Of a stretch of 64,000 nucleotides of DNA, positions 24,330 through 36,605 are shown in pieces (position 1 is the first letter of the stretch; each line of letters begins with the position of its first letter). Source of the DNA: Sindora glabra (Eukaryota > Streptophyta > Magnoliopsida > Fabales > Fabaceae); contig CM035236.1 of the NCBI GenBank assembly GCA_020226215.1, positions 59,749,809 through 59,813,808 on the forward strand, in the 5' to 3' direction. Made by a program: the position numbers and the translations under genes. A model generated the notes under the pieces. It was given only the letters and a program-made list of their open reading frames with translations, ran no database searches and was not told where the DNA came from.

Positions 24330-26510
24330 ACCTTACCAATCTTCCAAAAACACCATTTAAAAGGCTAAATCTCGTTCCTTCCTTCTTTTCCACATTCATG
24401 GTTTTGGCTTCTCAAAAGGGAAGTTTCATACACACTTTCATAATTCAAAATTTCATCTTTTTAGTCAAATTCCAAACAAATCATGCCAAATCCACACATG
24501 CACCATTATGCCTCTAAAACCCTAGTATGTACATCATGGTTTCTTGTTGTTTTTACACCAAACCAAAGCCATAGATCAACATAACAACATCCAAAACACC
24601 ATTAGACAATTCATCCAAAACTCCATGGTCAACTACCTTTGACCACACCAACACCAAAATATCAAGAAACTAAAAAGAGTACATTAAAGAGCTTTTAGAG
24701 GAGAACATTTTTACCTCTTGCTGCAACTTGAAAATCCTCCCTTAGAGCTCACCAAACTTGATCAAACTTGAGCTTTCTTCAATCTAAACACACCAATAGA
24801 TAGAGCTTGATGAGAAGAGCAACTTTTCCTTCTACAACTAAGCCTAAATCTCACTATATTTAGGTGAAAAAGTCAAAAAAAAATTTCTCTCTCTCTCTTC
24901 TCTCTCTTGCACGTTTTTGGTGCTTTCATGGAGGTGTTCTATAGCTTGGAGAAGAAAGGAGAAGGAAGAAGAGCTTTCATGAAGCTTCAAGGGTATTTTG
25001 GTCCTTTTTAAAATTTCTGAGGGTATTTTAGTCCTTTTTCACTAATTAGTAAGGCTATTCTTGCCATTTTTTTCTAATAATGACACTTGTCATGTGTCTA
25101 TTGGTCACACTAAATAAAATCACATATTACACCCTAAATTCTTGGTTATTCATAGTAGATCCCAGTTTCTTGGTTATTTACACTTTAACCACACCCGATT
25201 TTGCACTTTTGCAATTTAGTCCATAGGGTCTCTGTTTGTTTAAAATTCTTTACATTGTCAGACTCAGAAAACTTCCCTTTTTAGGGTTTTCTAACCTCCT
25301 CTGATCATCTATACTGTTTAGGAAAATTAATTTTTTTTCCTACTATCCTTTTTCCTTTCAAAATTTCGATTACACTTACACTTAATTCCTTTCAACTTAA
25401 GATTCACCCACCAAGCTAATTCAAATGTGCTCTTCATTTCTACGACCTTAGAATTTGGAAATTCAAATAATATAATTAAAAATTCAGGACATTACATATA
25501 TGCCTTTAAAAATATTAAATATGGTTAAAATAATTTCAAACATCCATAATATAAATAAAATTAAGATTTTATGCAAGTTTTAACATTAAAACTAGTAACC
25601 AAAAGTTCTCTAACATGTTTAAAATCACAAACAACATAAGCAATGTCAAGATTTAAGTAACAACCATAAACAAAAATTAATATGATCAGATATATTATAT
25701 AAAGTAAAAAAATTTCATCAATCAATTAAGAAAAATTAAATTTTTTAATCAACATAACAAATTAAAATCAATACAATAAATATTAATCATTTAATTAACA
25801 TCAAAATATAAAAAAATTCATTTAATCAACATAATTAGATAACATATACAATATAATATAATTACCAAAATCATTGAAATTAGCAATAAAATAAATACAA
25901 TTCGATAATAAAATTAATATTATATAATTATATAAATATAAAAAATTAAAGAATAAAGATAATAATAAAGTAACAAATGGATATAAATACATATATAATA
26001 TAAAATTTGGAAAGTTATAAATATCTATATAAAATCTAAAATAGATATAAATTATTAAATCTATATAAAATTTTAAAGCCTATAACATAACAAATACTAG
26101 AAGGTCTTCTGCTTTGTCTTTTAGCTCACCGTCCTAGCAATGGAATCTGCTTCCTTTGTTCAGTGTCTCCTCTGCTCTGGCTCTACGTCTATGTCTGCAT
26201 CGTCATCATCTTCTCTGGCAACCTTCAATAATGCGTTCTGTAGCAACCTCGCGCACGATGTCTTCTTTTTTTCTTTCAGCCTCAAAAAATCCTAAACAAT
26301 ACGTCGTCATTTTGGCAAATTTTAGAAGCAGTTTCAGCTTCATTTGGGATCGTTATGCATGAACGATTTTAGCGATTTTACGCTAAAAATCACAATCCTA
26401 ACACGATCCTAGCAGCTACGAGTTTTCCTTATAATCGAACTTGTATTGTAGTGGATGAATCGTATAATTGTATGATTGAACTCGCGATTTTGACAACCAT
26501 GGCATATATG

Positions 26511-26640
26511 CAATTTTGATGCTTCCTTATATATAAAATAGAAGTAAATGTTTACTTGAATAAGGTTTAAGCAATACATATTATACATTACTGTGAATTT
26601 ATCCTTTAAGGCCATCTTATTGGTTGAAGTAAAAACTAAT
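26511..26640. repeat. Resumption of duplicated segment A
   Basis: From about 26511 the sequence (CTTCCTTATATATAAAATAG, then GTTTAAGCAATACATATT) continues the match to 49240-49320, confirming that 22771-26501 is an insertion. The same stretch is repeated at 30715-30800. Confidence 0.6.
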
Positions 26641-29000
26641 GTCTATAATAGTATGGTGACATTTTTTAAAATAAGTACAACTTGCTACATTGGCTATAAT
26701 GATAAGCCAACATTATAAAGTGGGAGATAGAGGGCTTGACATAAAGAACTTTAAGATGACAGTTGTATATTAAATTGATGTTTATGGAAATATCAACGAT
26801 CAATTAATATTTGTATTTATGATTTTATTAGAAATTGTAAAAAATATTGGTATTTTAAATGTCAATTACACTTGAAAACTAATGTCTAAAGGTTATTTAC
26901 AACTAGTTAATATTTGTATTTACTATGTTATTAGAAACTATAGAGATTATTTATCTTTCAATAATCTACTCATTTAAAATACATTATGACATCATGAGAT
27001 GAAGACTAACAATGTTGTTTTTTAAATACTTGATGTTTAAAAGGTTCATCAACGAACTTAAGACATCAATTGTTTATTAACAATCAATGTAGAATGTTTT
27101 GTATTGCATATAAATTGCCTCCATAGCTTCCTTTCTTTTTCACTCAATTTTTCATATAGGTTTTCACTCTATAGTTTCTTTTTCACTCCATTTTTTATTT
27201 AGGTGACATAAAAGGATAACATATGATCGATGTTGCTCAGTCATCAATTATTGAGATGCAAATCATTGCTCTTTGGTTGTCATTCTTTCTTAGTCATAAT
27301 TTGTGTCAAGTTATCATTTCAAATAAACAAAGATAACCTTGTTTTTTTTGTCTATATTGCTAACTTAATAAAGTGAATATGAAAGTCCTAGTAGCAAGAA
27401 AGAGCAAGTATTTTTACAAAAATTCATTAATAATGGCTTTAAGGATCAAAATAGTTACCATGGATTTCAAAGCAAGGAATTGTATCAAAGATATGAAGAT
27501 AACCACCATTATTTTTTTGGGAGAAAAATTGTCATAACCTAATCTATTAATGAACAAACTTGATCATCACTTTTCTATAATAAGTATTCAAAGTTGTCAT
27601 GGTTATAAATATTATATCTCCTAAAGTGTAAATGACAAAATGCTTATTTTTCAAAATAAAAATGTGCAGCATTGATAAGCCTATTGATAATCTGGTGTAG
27701 TTGTTATATAGGCCATTGTTAGAAAAATGTCAGGATGCAAAAGTTATATTTTTTAAAAAAAATTAGCTAAACAATATCAATCATTTATTAAAACTAATGT
27801 GATTTTATATTATAACTAATGTCTAAAGGTACACAAACAATTAGCTAATATATAATAAATATTTACTAATACACTGACCACCTAACTTGTAATAAATAAT
27901 AAGTATTTACTAAGAATAACATTTATAAGTTAGGGCATAACTAACAATTACAATATTAGCCTTTTGAATTCAGTTAATATAAAAATCTGACGTTGAAAGT
28001 GGGACATATTTACACATCGATTTTATTTTAACAATCGAAGTTTATTTAAAACTTACTATTTATATATTTCTCTTTCACTCCATCTTTTGTTCAAGTAACA
28101 TAAGAGGATAATACACCCATTTCTTATAATTTTAAGTATCTTATCAAATCATGATTATCTTTTGCCCTCAAATAGATGATCATGAGTAGAAGATATATGA
28201 GGTTTGACAGAATTACCATGATTATAAGATTTGAAACATTTTTAGTTTTATAGCATGGATGGTATGTGTTGTTCTCGTATTCCACCTCATACTTCAATGA
28301 ACAAATGGCTAATGTCTATGAATTTTGGTGGTGCATTTTAACATAAAAAGTTTGCAATAAGGATTTTAATTTAGAATTACATATTGATTATGCTATAGAC
28401 TATAGTGATTTTAATTTGTATCTTTTATTAAAGTTAAGATGCAAAAAATTAATAATATTGTTTGAGAAAATGATAGCCATTATTAGATGAATATAGGGAT
28501 CGATTTAGAAGTTGTCTTTAAAAAATTAAGGGAAAATCTTATTAATTATTTATTAAAAAATGACATGATTTATGTAGATATCATGTTGGTTTTTTGACAA
28601 ATCAACATATAAAGGTATCCCAAGGAATTAAAAAATGAAAAGTTAGATTAGAAAATTAGTATACATTTAATGTGTAATAAATACTAAGCATTTACTAATA
28701 TATTGTATCGAGAAACCACCAAAACTTATGATGTTTTAATGTATATCAACAATTAAACTACATGAAACAAAACATATGTGATAAGCTAGTTTCAGTTAAT
28801 GATCAACTTCTATAATCTTGCATGTTGTCTAAAAATTCCATTCCCACTTTCCATTTGAAAGATGTCTTATGATGGAGAAAATGATGAGAAATTATAGTGA
28901 GAAGAAGTAATTTGTGAATTGTTGCACTAGAACACTTGAATTCATTGTAAAAATCAAAATGTTACTTCTTTTTACTATAATTTATCATTAGTTTGCAATC
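26641..29000. other. Decayed CACTA-like repetitive DNA, no coding
   Basis: The phrase CTAATGTCTAAAGGT or close variants recurs near 26636, 26880, 27815 and 28305, mixed with inverted ACATCGATT and AACAATCGAAG-type phrases near 27060-27090 and 28012-28045. Such short subterminal repeats are typical of En/Spm (CACTA) elements. No transposase remnant or clean terminus was seen, so the call is tentative. Confidence 0.3.
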
Positions 29001-29520
29001 ATCTTCACTATTTAGGTGGTGTTTGGTTCATGGAATCTTATATTCCTTGGAAAATTTACATTCCCGGAAATGTGATTCTTAGAAATTTAATTAACAGAAA
29101 TATAATATTTTTACATTTAGTTCACTATAAATTTTTTTAGGAATATTTTAATACCACATTTTCATTACATGAAAATCTGAGATACCTACCTCCTCTTATA
29201 GGAATATTTTGGGGGAATATTATGTTAAAAAGATTTTCAATAATGTGACATTTGCAGGCATTTTTTTTAAACTTTGAACCAAACATGAGAATATAATATT
29301 CCTTTAAAATATTCCCGAAAATGTTAAAAATATTTCACAAATCAAACACCACCTAAAGCCATCTTTTTTTTGTCATTGTAAATTTATCAATTTTTAAAAT
29401 GATATCAATTCATTTTATAATTTATCAATTTATAATTCATCATTAGTTTATAATCATCTTCACTATCTAAAGCCATCTTTTTTTTCATTGTAAATTTATC
29501 AATTTATAAAATGATATTAA
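28970..29520. repeat. Tandem duplication, one unit disrupted by a MITE
   Basis: The phrase CATCATTAGTTTRYAATCATC, then TTCACTAT, then AAAGCCATCTTTTTT and TTGTAAATTTATCAATTT occurs twice. The first unit (about 28970-29430) is split by the MITE at 29015-29353. The second (about 29430-29520) is uninterrupted and reads CACTATCTAAAGCC across the insertion point. Confidence 0.75.
29015..29353. mobile_element. Harbinger/Tourist-like MITE (about 339 bp)
   Basis: The ends are GGTGGTGTTTGGTTCATGG and, on the other strand, GGTGGTGTTTGATTTGTG. The GGTGTTTGG-type start is typical of Tourist-like MITEs. The empty site in the neighbouring duplicate (CACTATCTAAAGCC) supports insertion with a 2-3 bp duplication of TA or YTA. 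It has no coding capacity. Confidence 0.75.
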
Positions 29521-30404
29521 TTCTTACAAGATTTATGCCAAAATTATAAAATTGTTGATCAAAAGATAATGAAAAAGTTAGCAATTTTTTTTAATTTATG
29601 ACATTGGTTATTAATTTGTAATCGACGTGTAAAATGTTATAATAGAATGATGTTCTTTTATTATAAACGTTAGGTTTTTATTAACTAACCATCATGGAAA
29701 CTTAAATAGTGGCACAAGTTGAAGAGAAAAAGTGTGAACTCATAATGCCATTTGTAAATTTTATTGTAAAGATCTTTTAATCCTAAAATGATTCTCTCTC
29801 TATTGAGAGATGCTCACCCTTCAATCTTAAGATAGTTCTCTTTAGTTTTGTATTTATGCTCACCAATTGTTTTACAATAATGTAGATTTATTAGCCCATC
29901 ACTAAATATGTGAAGTTGTGCACTTACTAAGAAAGTGCAAATATAAAAGTAAGGATTTATTTAGTTTTTATATTTATTCTTTCAATTTAGTTTTTAATTT
30001 CATAATTAATCATATTTTATTATCTATCATTTTGATGCAGCTTTTATAGGTTTGTGTAGGTAAAAAACTTGATTTCATTTATCTTCTTTGTTGTTTGATG
30101 GTATTATCTACTATTTATTTTTATGAAATGTGTAATATTATACATTGTATTTAATGAATGTTCATTATATATGTTTACAAATATTAGATATAAACTTTCA
30201 TTGATTTCATTTTTTTTTATAATTTTTAAAATTGTTGAAACTAGAAGTCTATGGTATTAATGGAGATGTGAGGGGTTAGAAGGAATCAAATAGGGAAGAA
30301 ATGTAAAAAAAGGTTAATATTAGAAGAGACCAAACAAGAGAAACTGTGAGTTAAGTTTAGGGTGTGGGAATGAATTACCACATTAGTTATTTAAGAAATA
30401 CTAT

Positions 30405-30410
<6 letters not shown>
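29521..30410. other. AT-rich stretch without a gene
   Basis: Near 29597-29640 another TTGGTTATTAATTTGTAATC phrase of the CACTA-like type occurs, perhaps the right side of the decayed element that begins near 26640. Nothing else was recognised. Confidence 0.35.

Positions 30411-30480
<70 letters not shown>
30411..30480. repeat. (TA)n microsatellite, 70 bp
   Basis: Uninterrupted AT/TA repeat. The minus-strand open frame that starts beyond it (30480-30713) shows no family resemblance. Confidence 0.9.
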
Positions 30481-30484
<4 letters not shown>

Positions 30485-30714
30485 CATCAATTCTAACTAA
30501 AGTTTTGATATTGTAATATGCTTCTAAAAAAGGACTTCCAACAAAGAAACAAAAATAGTTCTTATATATATAAAAAGCAATGTTATATTGTATATTTTTC
30601 ATATGGTGGAATATACTAGACATGTAATGATGCCTACATAGACATTGGTCAATAACCAATATGGAATGATTTAAACAATTGGCATTAAAAGGTATTTTGT
30701 AGTATTGGTACACA

Positions 30715-31060
30715 TAATTCTCAAGCTTCTTTATAAATGAAATAGAATTAAATGTTTACATAAATGAGGTTTAAATAATACACATTGTATATTTCTCATG
30801 TATCCCGTGATAAATTGGTTAAAAACATTGTTATCATAGTTTTGGAATTTCTTTGGTTTCCTAAAACTTCTTCACTTTGTATAATAGCTCCCATTTGTTA
30901 AAAAAATTTAATGATTATTGTTGCTATCATATTTATGTGTAATAAGAAATGTTAAAATGAACAAAGATTTGAATTTTGAAAGTGTCTTGCTTTCTTAGTA
31001 TGTCTTCAAGATATGCCCACTCCTTTTATTCATCATGGTTTTCAGGCTTTTTGAACTCTT
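30715..31060. repeat. Duplicated segment, copy C
   Basis: This segment matches 49240-49490 in order: CTTYTTTATAAATGAAATAG, GTTTAAATAATACACATTGT, then AAAACTTCTTCACTT, then GTGTCTTGCTTTCTTAGT and TTCAAGATATGCCCA. Its left part also matches 26511-26600. With copies A and B it marks an old low-copy repeat of unknown nature. Confidence 0.6.
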
Positions 31061-32569
31061 TCAAATTCTTGAGCCATACTAAAATTATTAAAATATTCCT
31101 AAACTTGAAAAAATAAAAAATAGTACACAAGTCAAATTAATCTTAAATTTTAGTCATAAGAGCTCTATGACATGTTTAGTTTTTCTACCAAATTTCATCT
31201 TAAATTGAGCATGTTTGTCTATAAGATTATCACAACTACTAACTTATGACATTTTCCTTTATTTCAAATGTCAATGGCCTATTGACTAGAAGTGCAAATT
31301 CAAAAAGATGATCCATGTAATGTTTTATTATTCTTTTTAAAATTTTGGTAACTAATTAATGAGTATAGTTTGTAGTAATTTTTTGGTTTGTTTATTATTT
31401 TTTAGTTGTTGTTTATGATCATGCCATTTACAATAATATCTATATATTATATATTAATTATGATATTTTTTTATCTATTACTATAACAAGTGTCATTCTC
31501 ATAATTCACCACATGTCAATCTATCTTTTTAATGAAAAGTTAATTTGTTATTTCTTATTAACTTGAAAGATAACTTATGAAATAAAAAAAATCTCCTTCT
31601 CTATCTAAGAGATAAATTATGAAATGAAAAAATTAATTTATTTATATTTATTAGTCATTAACAAAAAGGAATAAAAATAAAGTCACTGATTGCTTATTTC
31701 ATTTATCCTTTCAATATTCAATCAATTCCCAATAAAAATTTGAATTTGAATCTTTATATATCATTAGAATTTGTAATTATCTATTTGTTTCATTCTTATA
31801 AAAGTCTTCCCAAATTACATTTATATTATGTTTTGCTTCTTTTTTCTTTCTATCTTCGATCACTTTAAAACCATCACTTTATTTAAGAAGAAAGTTTTTA
31901 TTTTCTTATTCTATATTCATCTTCAGTCACTTTAGAACCATCGTTTTGTTTGAGATGATAGTTTTAATCTTCACCTTTAGTATCTATAAATATTCTTTCT
32001 TATTACTTTTAACCTTTTGTGATTATTCCATTTAAAATTTTTATTATATAAATTTCTTTCTATAATTTCTTTTATATCTTTTTTATATTATTTTTATTGT
32101 AGTTTGATTATTCTTTTATTTGTTATAAGTTCTTTATTTCAAGAAAAAAGTTGTAGCTTAATTGGTTCTCATTAAATTAATGAATTCTTTATGTGCAAAA
32201 CTACAAAAGTATATATTTTTATATAGTCTATTTCATTAAGTAATTTTTTTAACTATTTCATATTGTTTAATAGAAAAAAGTATAATTTTAGAGGAAATTA
32301 TGAAAGAAAGGGAACTTTACAAATGTGCAAATTTACAATTGACAAAATATATAAATAAATATTTTTTATTACCTTATATTTGTATGAAAATATCAATATT
32401 AACAAATGTAATAGTTTCTATTCTGAAAATTGAATGTCATTTTATCTCTATCTTCATCTAATTTTATTTGAAAATTTTTTATTTTTTTTATCTTCATTTG
32501 ATTTGATTAGAATTTCTTTTCATCCTTATTTTCATCTCATTTCACATCCAATTTAAAATTTGCAAATGC
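31061..32569. other. AT-rich stretch with a short local duplication
   Basis: No gene was recognised. Near 31852-31975 a unit of about 68 bp (TCTTCGATCACTTTAAAACC and TCTTCAGTCACTTTAGAACC) occurs twice in tandem with divergence. Confidence 0.45.
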
Positions 32570-33225
32570 CATTACAAAAAAATCTATTCTCTTCTAATAA
32601 TAAATGATGTTATTAAATATTAATGTTAATGATAATAATTACTTGAAAATGATATTTAATTAATGCAATATTTAAATTTAAAATTAATTTTTTAGTAAAA
32701 TAAATTTAAAATTAATTACTTACTTGAATGAATGTTAAGTAAAATAAATGGAGAAATGACTTTTTTCTTCCCTTAATTTTTTTTTTTTGACTTTTTATTT
32801 TATTAGATCATTCACTTTCAAATATTTTTAGAGTTAGAGAGATGGATTTTTTTGGGAGTTATTGGCTATATATTAATTAATTTTTTTATCTAATCATATT
32901 TATAAATAATTAATATATAGTTATAATATTATATTATTAAAATATATATTCATCCATAATATAAAATTACTACTTATTGCCATTATAAAAAATATATTTT
33001 TATTGTAAATCATGTTATTAGATATTAATATTAGTGATAATAATTATATTAAAAATTATATTTATGCTAAAATTTAAAATTAATTATCTACTTAAATATT
33101 GAGTAAAATTAATAGAAAGATAATTTTTTTCTTAAAACGATTAATTTGATCAAATTTTTATCTACTTCTCTTTATAAATAATGAATATATAATTATAATA
33201 TTATATTATTGAAATAAATATTTCT
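32570..33225. repeat. Old tandem duplication, two units of about 250-390 bp
   Basis: Unit 1 (about 32570-32950) and unit 2 (about 32980-33225) share, in order, ATGTTATTAAATATTAATRTTAGTGATAATAATTA-like sequence, AAAATTTAAAATTAATTA, AATTAATAGAAAGA-like sequence and ATTATAATATTATATTATTRAAATA. Unit 1 has extra sequence. No coding was seen. Confidence 0.6.
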
Positions 33226-33358
33226 CCTTAAAATGCATAGGTTACTGTCTAGTTCCTTTATAATCATGGCACTTTGGTAGACATTCTCTCTTTCGGCCTC
33301 GATACGTAAGATCTTTACAAGTTATGTTTTAACATATTTCTTTTCACATATTTTTTTT

Positions 33359-35474
33359 AAGGTAAAATACACTCCCCTCCCTTGAAGTTTAACTTAAATA
33401 CACTCCCCCTCCTTGATTTTCAATTTTGGGCTAAACCTCCCCTGAAACTAATAGTGTTAGTTTATTGTGTATTTGGACAAAATTACCCTTCATTGCAGCG
33501 TCCATAACTACATATAAAAAGATGAGGAACAAGAGTTAGTTGTGGGGTATGCACAATGTTTTCTTTGACGGCATGTTTCATTGATGTCGAAGAGGTTTCG
33601 TTGTATCAATTACATAGGTATTCATTGAATTTAATTATTAAATTTTAATTATTTTGTATAAAAATATATAAGTAAATAAAATTTAACAATTTAAATTAGT
33701 AGTGCATTGATGCAATGAGTATATTATAATTATCATTTTCATGATCACTATAGTTTGAAACTTTTAAAATTATGGCAAGATGGTCTAATTCATTGTTAAG
33801 ATATAAATAAGATTATTGTAATTTCTTTTTATCTTAAATTAAATTTTCCTTCTTGTTAATTGTTTTATTTTGTGAGCAATCTTTGTTAGTTGAGTCATTA
33901 CCTCTTAAACTAAATAAGTTTAATAATAATATTTAAATTGATTTTTGTTAGCAATTCTAACATACTATCTGTATGCTCCCCTATCTAATATCTAATTATA
34001 ACTTATTTATGTCTGAATTGTTTTATAATAAGCATTGCTCGTAATTAACTCGCAGTTAGATATAAATATAAGTATAATCATTAAACGAACCCATTCAATC
34101 TGTAAAAATTACAAATTGATTAAATGAAAGTCCAAATCTTAAAATATGCAAATGGTGAATTTGCGGATACCAAACATCTTTTAATGAAAATTTTACATCT
34201 AGACATGTCTGGTTGGAAACTTATTTAGTAAATCATGAGCATTAATTCGTTAACTTATTTAATTAAATCTTGATTTAATGCATATAAAAAATTTGCATTA
34301 AATAAGAGGTGGCATTAGGAAAACTAGTTGTGTGGGATTAGATGCATCCTGAAAAGAATTTTTTTTAATATTTTATTTACATTCAAGGTATTTCTATATT
34401 TTTATTAGGAAATTAATTCTATTTGAAGTGATAGCAATAAATAATAAATATTTTTAATAAAAGTTCCTTTAACATTTAAATTTAGAATTTTTTATTGGAT
34501 CTAAAATGTTTTGAAGTTTAATTTATTTCTCATGAGTCAATTGATTATTAGTAAAAAAAAAATTTATATTAATGTATATTTTTTAATTTTTGTAAAACCA
34601 TAACTTACACATAAATGATTTTTGTATAAACTTGGATAATGACATTACAATTTTATTATAATAAGTTGTTGAGCCAATTGTATATATTTTTTTAATAAGT
34701 ATGGCTATTTTATTATAATCACATGAAAGTTTGAAATTAAATTCAAAATATAAAGAAAAAATAAACTTTTATTAAAAAAATTAAGTGGAGCCGATTAGTG
34801 AAATCTTTGAATGTCACCAATATATTGCCTTTCATTCTTAGCAGCCAAATGCAGTTTCTGCAATGTTTTCTCTTAGCAATGGCTGTTGGGTGACTAGGCA
34901 AATACCTTGAATTTTTTCAACAACTCAAGTAAAATGGTAAAAAATTATGAGATTTGCCAACATTGCATTGCATTAGCTCCAGTGAATGTTGGACTTTTAA
35001 ACAACTTAACCATGCATTTCCTGTTCGATTTGAGTAAAAAGAAATTTTTTGAAGATTATATTAAATATTAATAACAATGATACAAATTATTAGTATAATA
35101 ATAATATTTAAAATAATAATATACTTATTGAAAATTTAATTAATTAGATTTATAGTATCATGTATTGAATTATAAGAATTTAGGCAATAAATTACATATT
35201 TATCATAAAATGAGAATTTAATTTCATTAACTAAATAATGAATTACATTGTTTAATATGCATACCATTGACATAAGGGTAATATTGTCCAAAAAGTTTAT
35301 GACACACTTCCCACAAAATTTCTATTAGGCACAATAATAAAATAAGGCACCAAGGGGAGGGGAGAGTAATAAGTTTCTATTCTTCAGGAACTTGCAGTCC
35401 AAAATTGAAAATTAAGAGGAGGGGAGTGTATTTAGGTTAAACTTTAGGGGAGGAGGGGAGTGTATTTTACCCTT
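33359..35474. mobile_element. Long-TIR DNA element, 2.1 kb, non-coding
   Basis: The left end reads AAGGTAAAATACACTCCCCT and the right end, on the other strand, AAGGGTAAAATACACTCCCC. The inverted match runs about 75 bp (through TTTTCAATTTTGG) and resumes as TTTGGACAAAATTACCCTT near 33472 against TTTTTGGACAATATTACCC near 35295. Within each terminus AAATACACTCCCC is itself repeated. The interior has no transposase remnant. The flanks are T-rich, so the target duplication cannot be read; long TIRs suggest the Mutator superfamily. Confidence 0.8.
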
Positions 35475-36426
35475 TTTTTAATTTACTTGTTAAGTTCTTT
35501 GCAGAGTTTTTTAAACATTTTTTTTAAAAAAAATTAGTTAAAAACAAGATAGAAAGGAGAAATTGCTGGCAAAAAACTCTAGCAGCAAACAGGGTTAATT
35601 TTGTAAGATGAAACCAACAATATTTACGCATTCTTTTCAATTTTATGTAACTAATTAATTCGTATATAAATAATTCATCGTAATTTAGTGGTTTATGTTT
35701 TTTATGCAATGGAAATTTAGTGGTTTGTGTGTTTTTCTAATGCAGTGTCCAGATGACTGCCAATGTCACTAATCAACTGCTTGATTTAGATTAAGGATAG
35801 GTTATGATTTCTTATCTTTGACTTTGCTACTTTCAGATTTTATGCAACTATGGGTGATAAAATTGGGAGATCAGGAATAAAAGTCATAGATAGAGGTAGA
35901 GTTGTATCAGGTAGTTGGTTCCATCATATTTGTAGTTCTTTAATAATTTTAAGGTCAATGTATATGATTTTTATATTAGTATATAACGTCATGTCCCCTT
36001 CTTTTTCACACTTTTAGTTTAGTCAAAGTGTTATCATGTTTATATTTATTACCACATTAATTAAAACTGCAAAAATATTTTTATTATCAGTAAAAAAATT
36101 ATTAATTTTTTTAATGATGTATCTTTTTTTATTTATGGATAGTTAAAAAATAATAAACTAATAATGAATTAAATTTAAACACTTTGTATTATATGCATGA
36201 TTTGATTTGTATTATAACGAAAATTTCCCAATTTTTAAAATTTACTCAAAGTTTCTTTGCACATGTTTTAGAGCATATTTTTTTTAATTTTACTAGCTAG
36301 CGGCAAAAAGATTTAATGTTGCAAATTAAATCTAGTAAATTCATAAGCTTTGCATTTGAAGTGTGTAAAAATGAATTACAATTTGTATGTGTATATATAT
36401 CTATTTATTTATCTATCTATCTATTT
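35475..36426. other. AT-rich stretch without a gene
   Basis: No coding remnant could be named. A TATCTATC microsatellite at about 36397-36426 abuts the inverted repeat that starts at 36427. The frames at 35524-35709 (-) and 36316-36736 (+) lack family resemblance; the latter is driven by T runs. Confidence 0.4.
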
Positions 36427-36605
36427 AGGCTTTTTGATCGGAAAACTATGTTTGAAAAAACAATTTTCTTAAATCCTGCACTGACAAAACTAATTGCCCC
36501 AATGCTTAATTTTTTTTTTTAAAAAAATATACTACTTATGGGGAGGGGGAGCCCATGATCAGTTGACTGGTCACGGGTGGGCCCTTCCCGTGATTAGGAT
36601 TTTTT
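36427..36605 (+). repeat. Inverted repeat family Y, copy 1
   Basis: The first 84 bp, starting AGGCTTTTTGATCGGAAAAC and ending TTGCCCCAATGCTTAA, match the reverse complement of 47361-47443 with about seven substitutions and one indel. A T run and a GC-rich piece with CCATGATCAG and GTCACGGG phrases follow, the same character as in copy 2 but strongly diverged. The copies face each other 11.0 kb apart and enclose the older MULE-PMD unit. Confidence 0.75.

Larger units (their letters stand above)
22922..25496 (-). mobile_element. Solo LTR, Ty3/gypsy (chromovirus-like), 2575 bp
   Basis: The plus strand starts TGTAACTCTCTCACTC and ends CAGGACATTACA. Read on the minus strand it begins TGTAATGTCCTGAATTTTTA, a start typical of Tekay/Del-type chromovirus LTRs. 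TATAT flanks both sides (22917-22921 and 25497-25501), a 5-bp duplication. It contains a 49-bp tandem array and four ACACGGGG palindromes, both common decorations of such LTRs. No gag-pol sequence is present, so it is a solo LTR. The open frames at 22989-23402, 23976-24275 and 24314-24517 lie inside it and are not genes. Confidence 0.8.
22771..26501. mobile_element. Mutator-type element with GGTTGTCAAAAT ends, carrying a nested solo LTR
   Basis: The left end reads AAGGTTGTCAAAATTGTAGA. The right end, on the other strand, reads CATGGTTGTCAAAATCGCGA. GCGTATATC (22762-22770) and GCATATATG (26502-26510) flank it, a 9-bp duplication with two differences. The undisturbed related site near 49225-49250 has a single such sequence. 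Subtracting the 2.6-kb LTR leaves about 1.15 kb. The interior right half (26100-26360) is markedly richer in GC and lacks transposase motifs. It may be a captured host fragment, as in Pack-MULEs, but I cannot name it. The plus-strand frame at 26156-26362 is short and unsupported. Confidence 0.7.

Noticed and set aside
22989..24517. Open frames of 137, 99 and 67 codons
   Set aside because: All lie inside the solo LTR bounded by TATAT duplications and follow its tandem and palindromic repeats. No protein family is recognisable.
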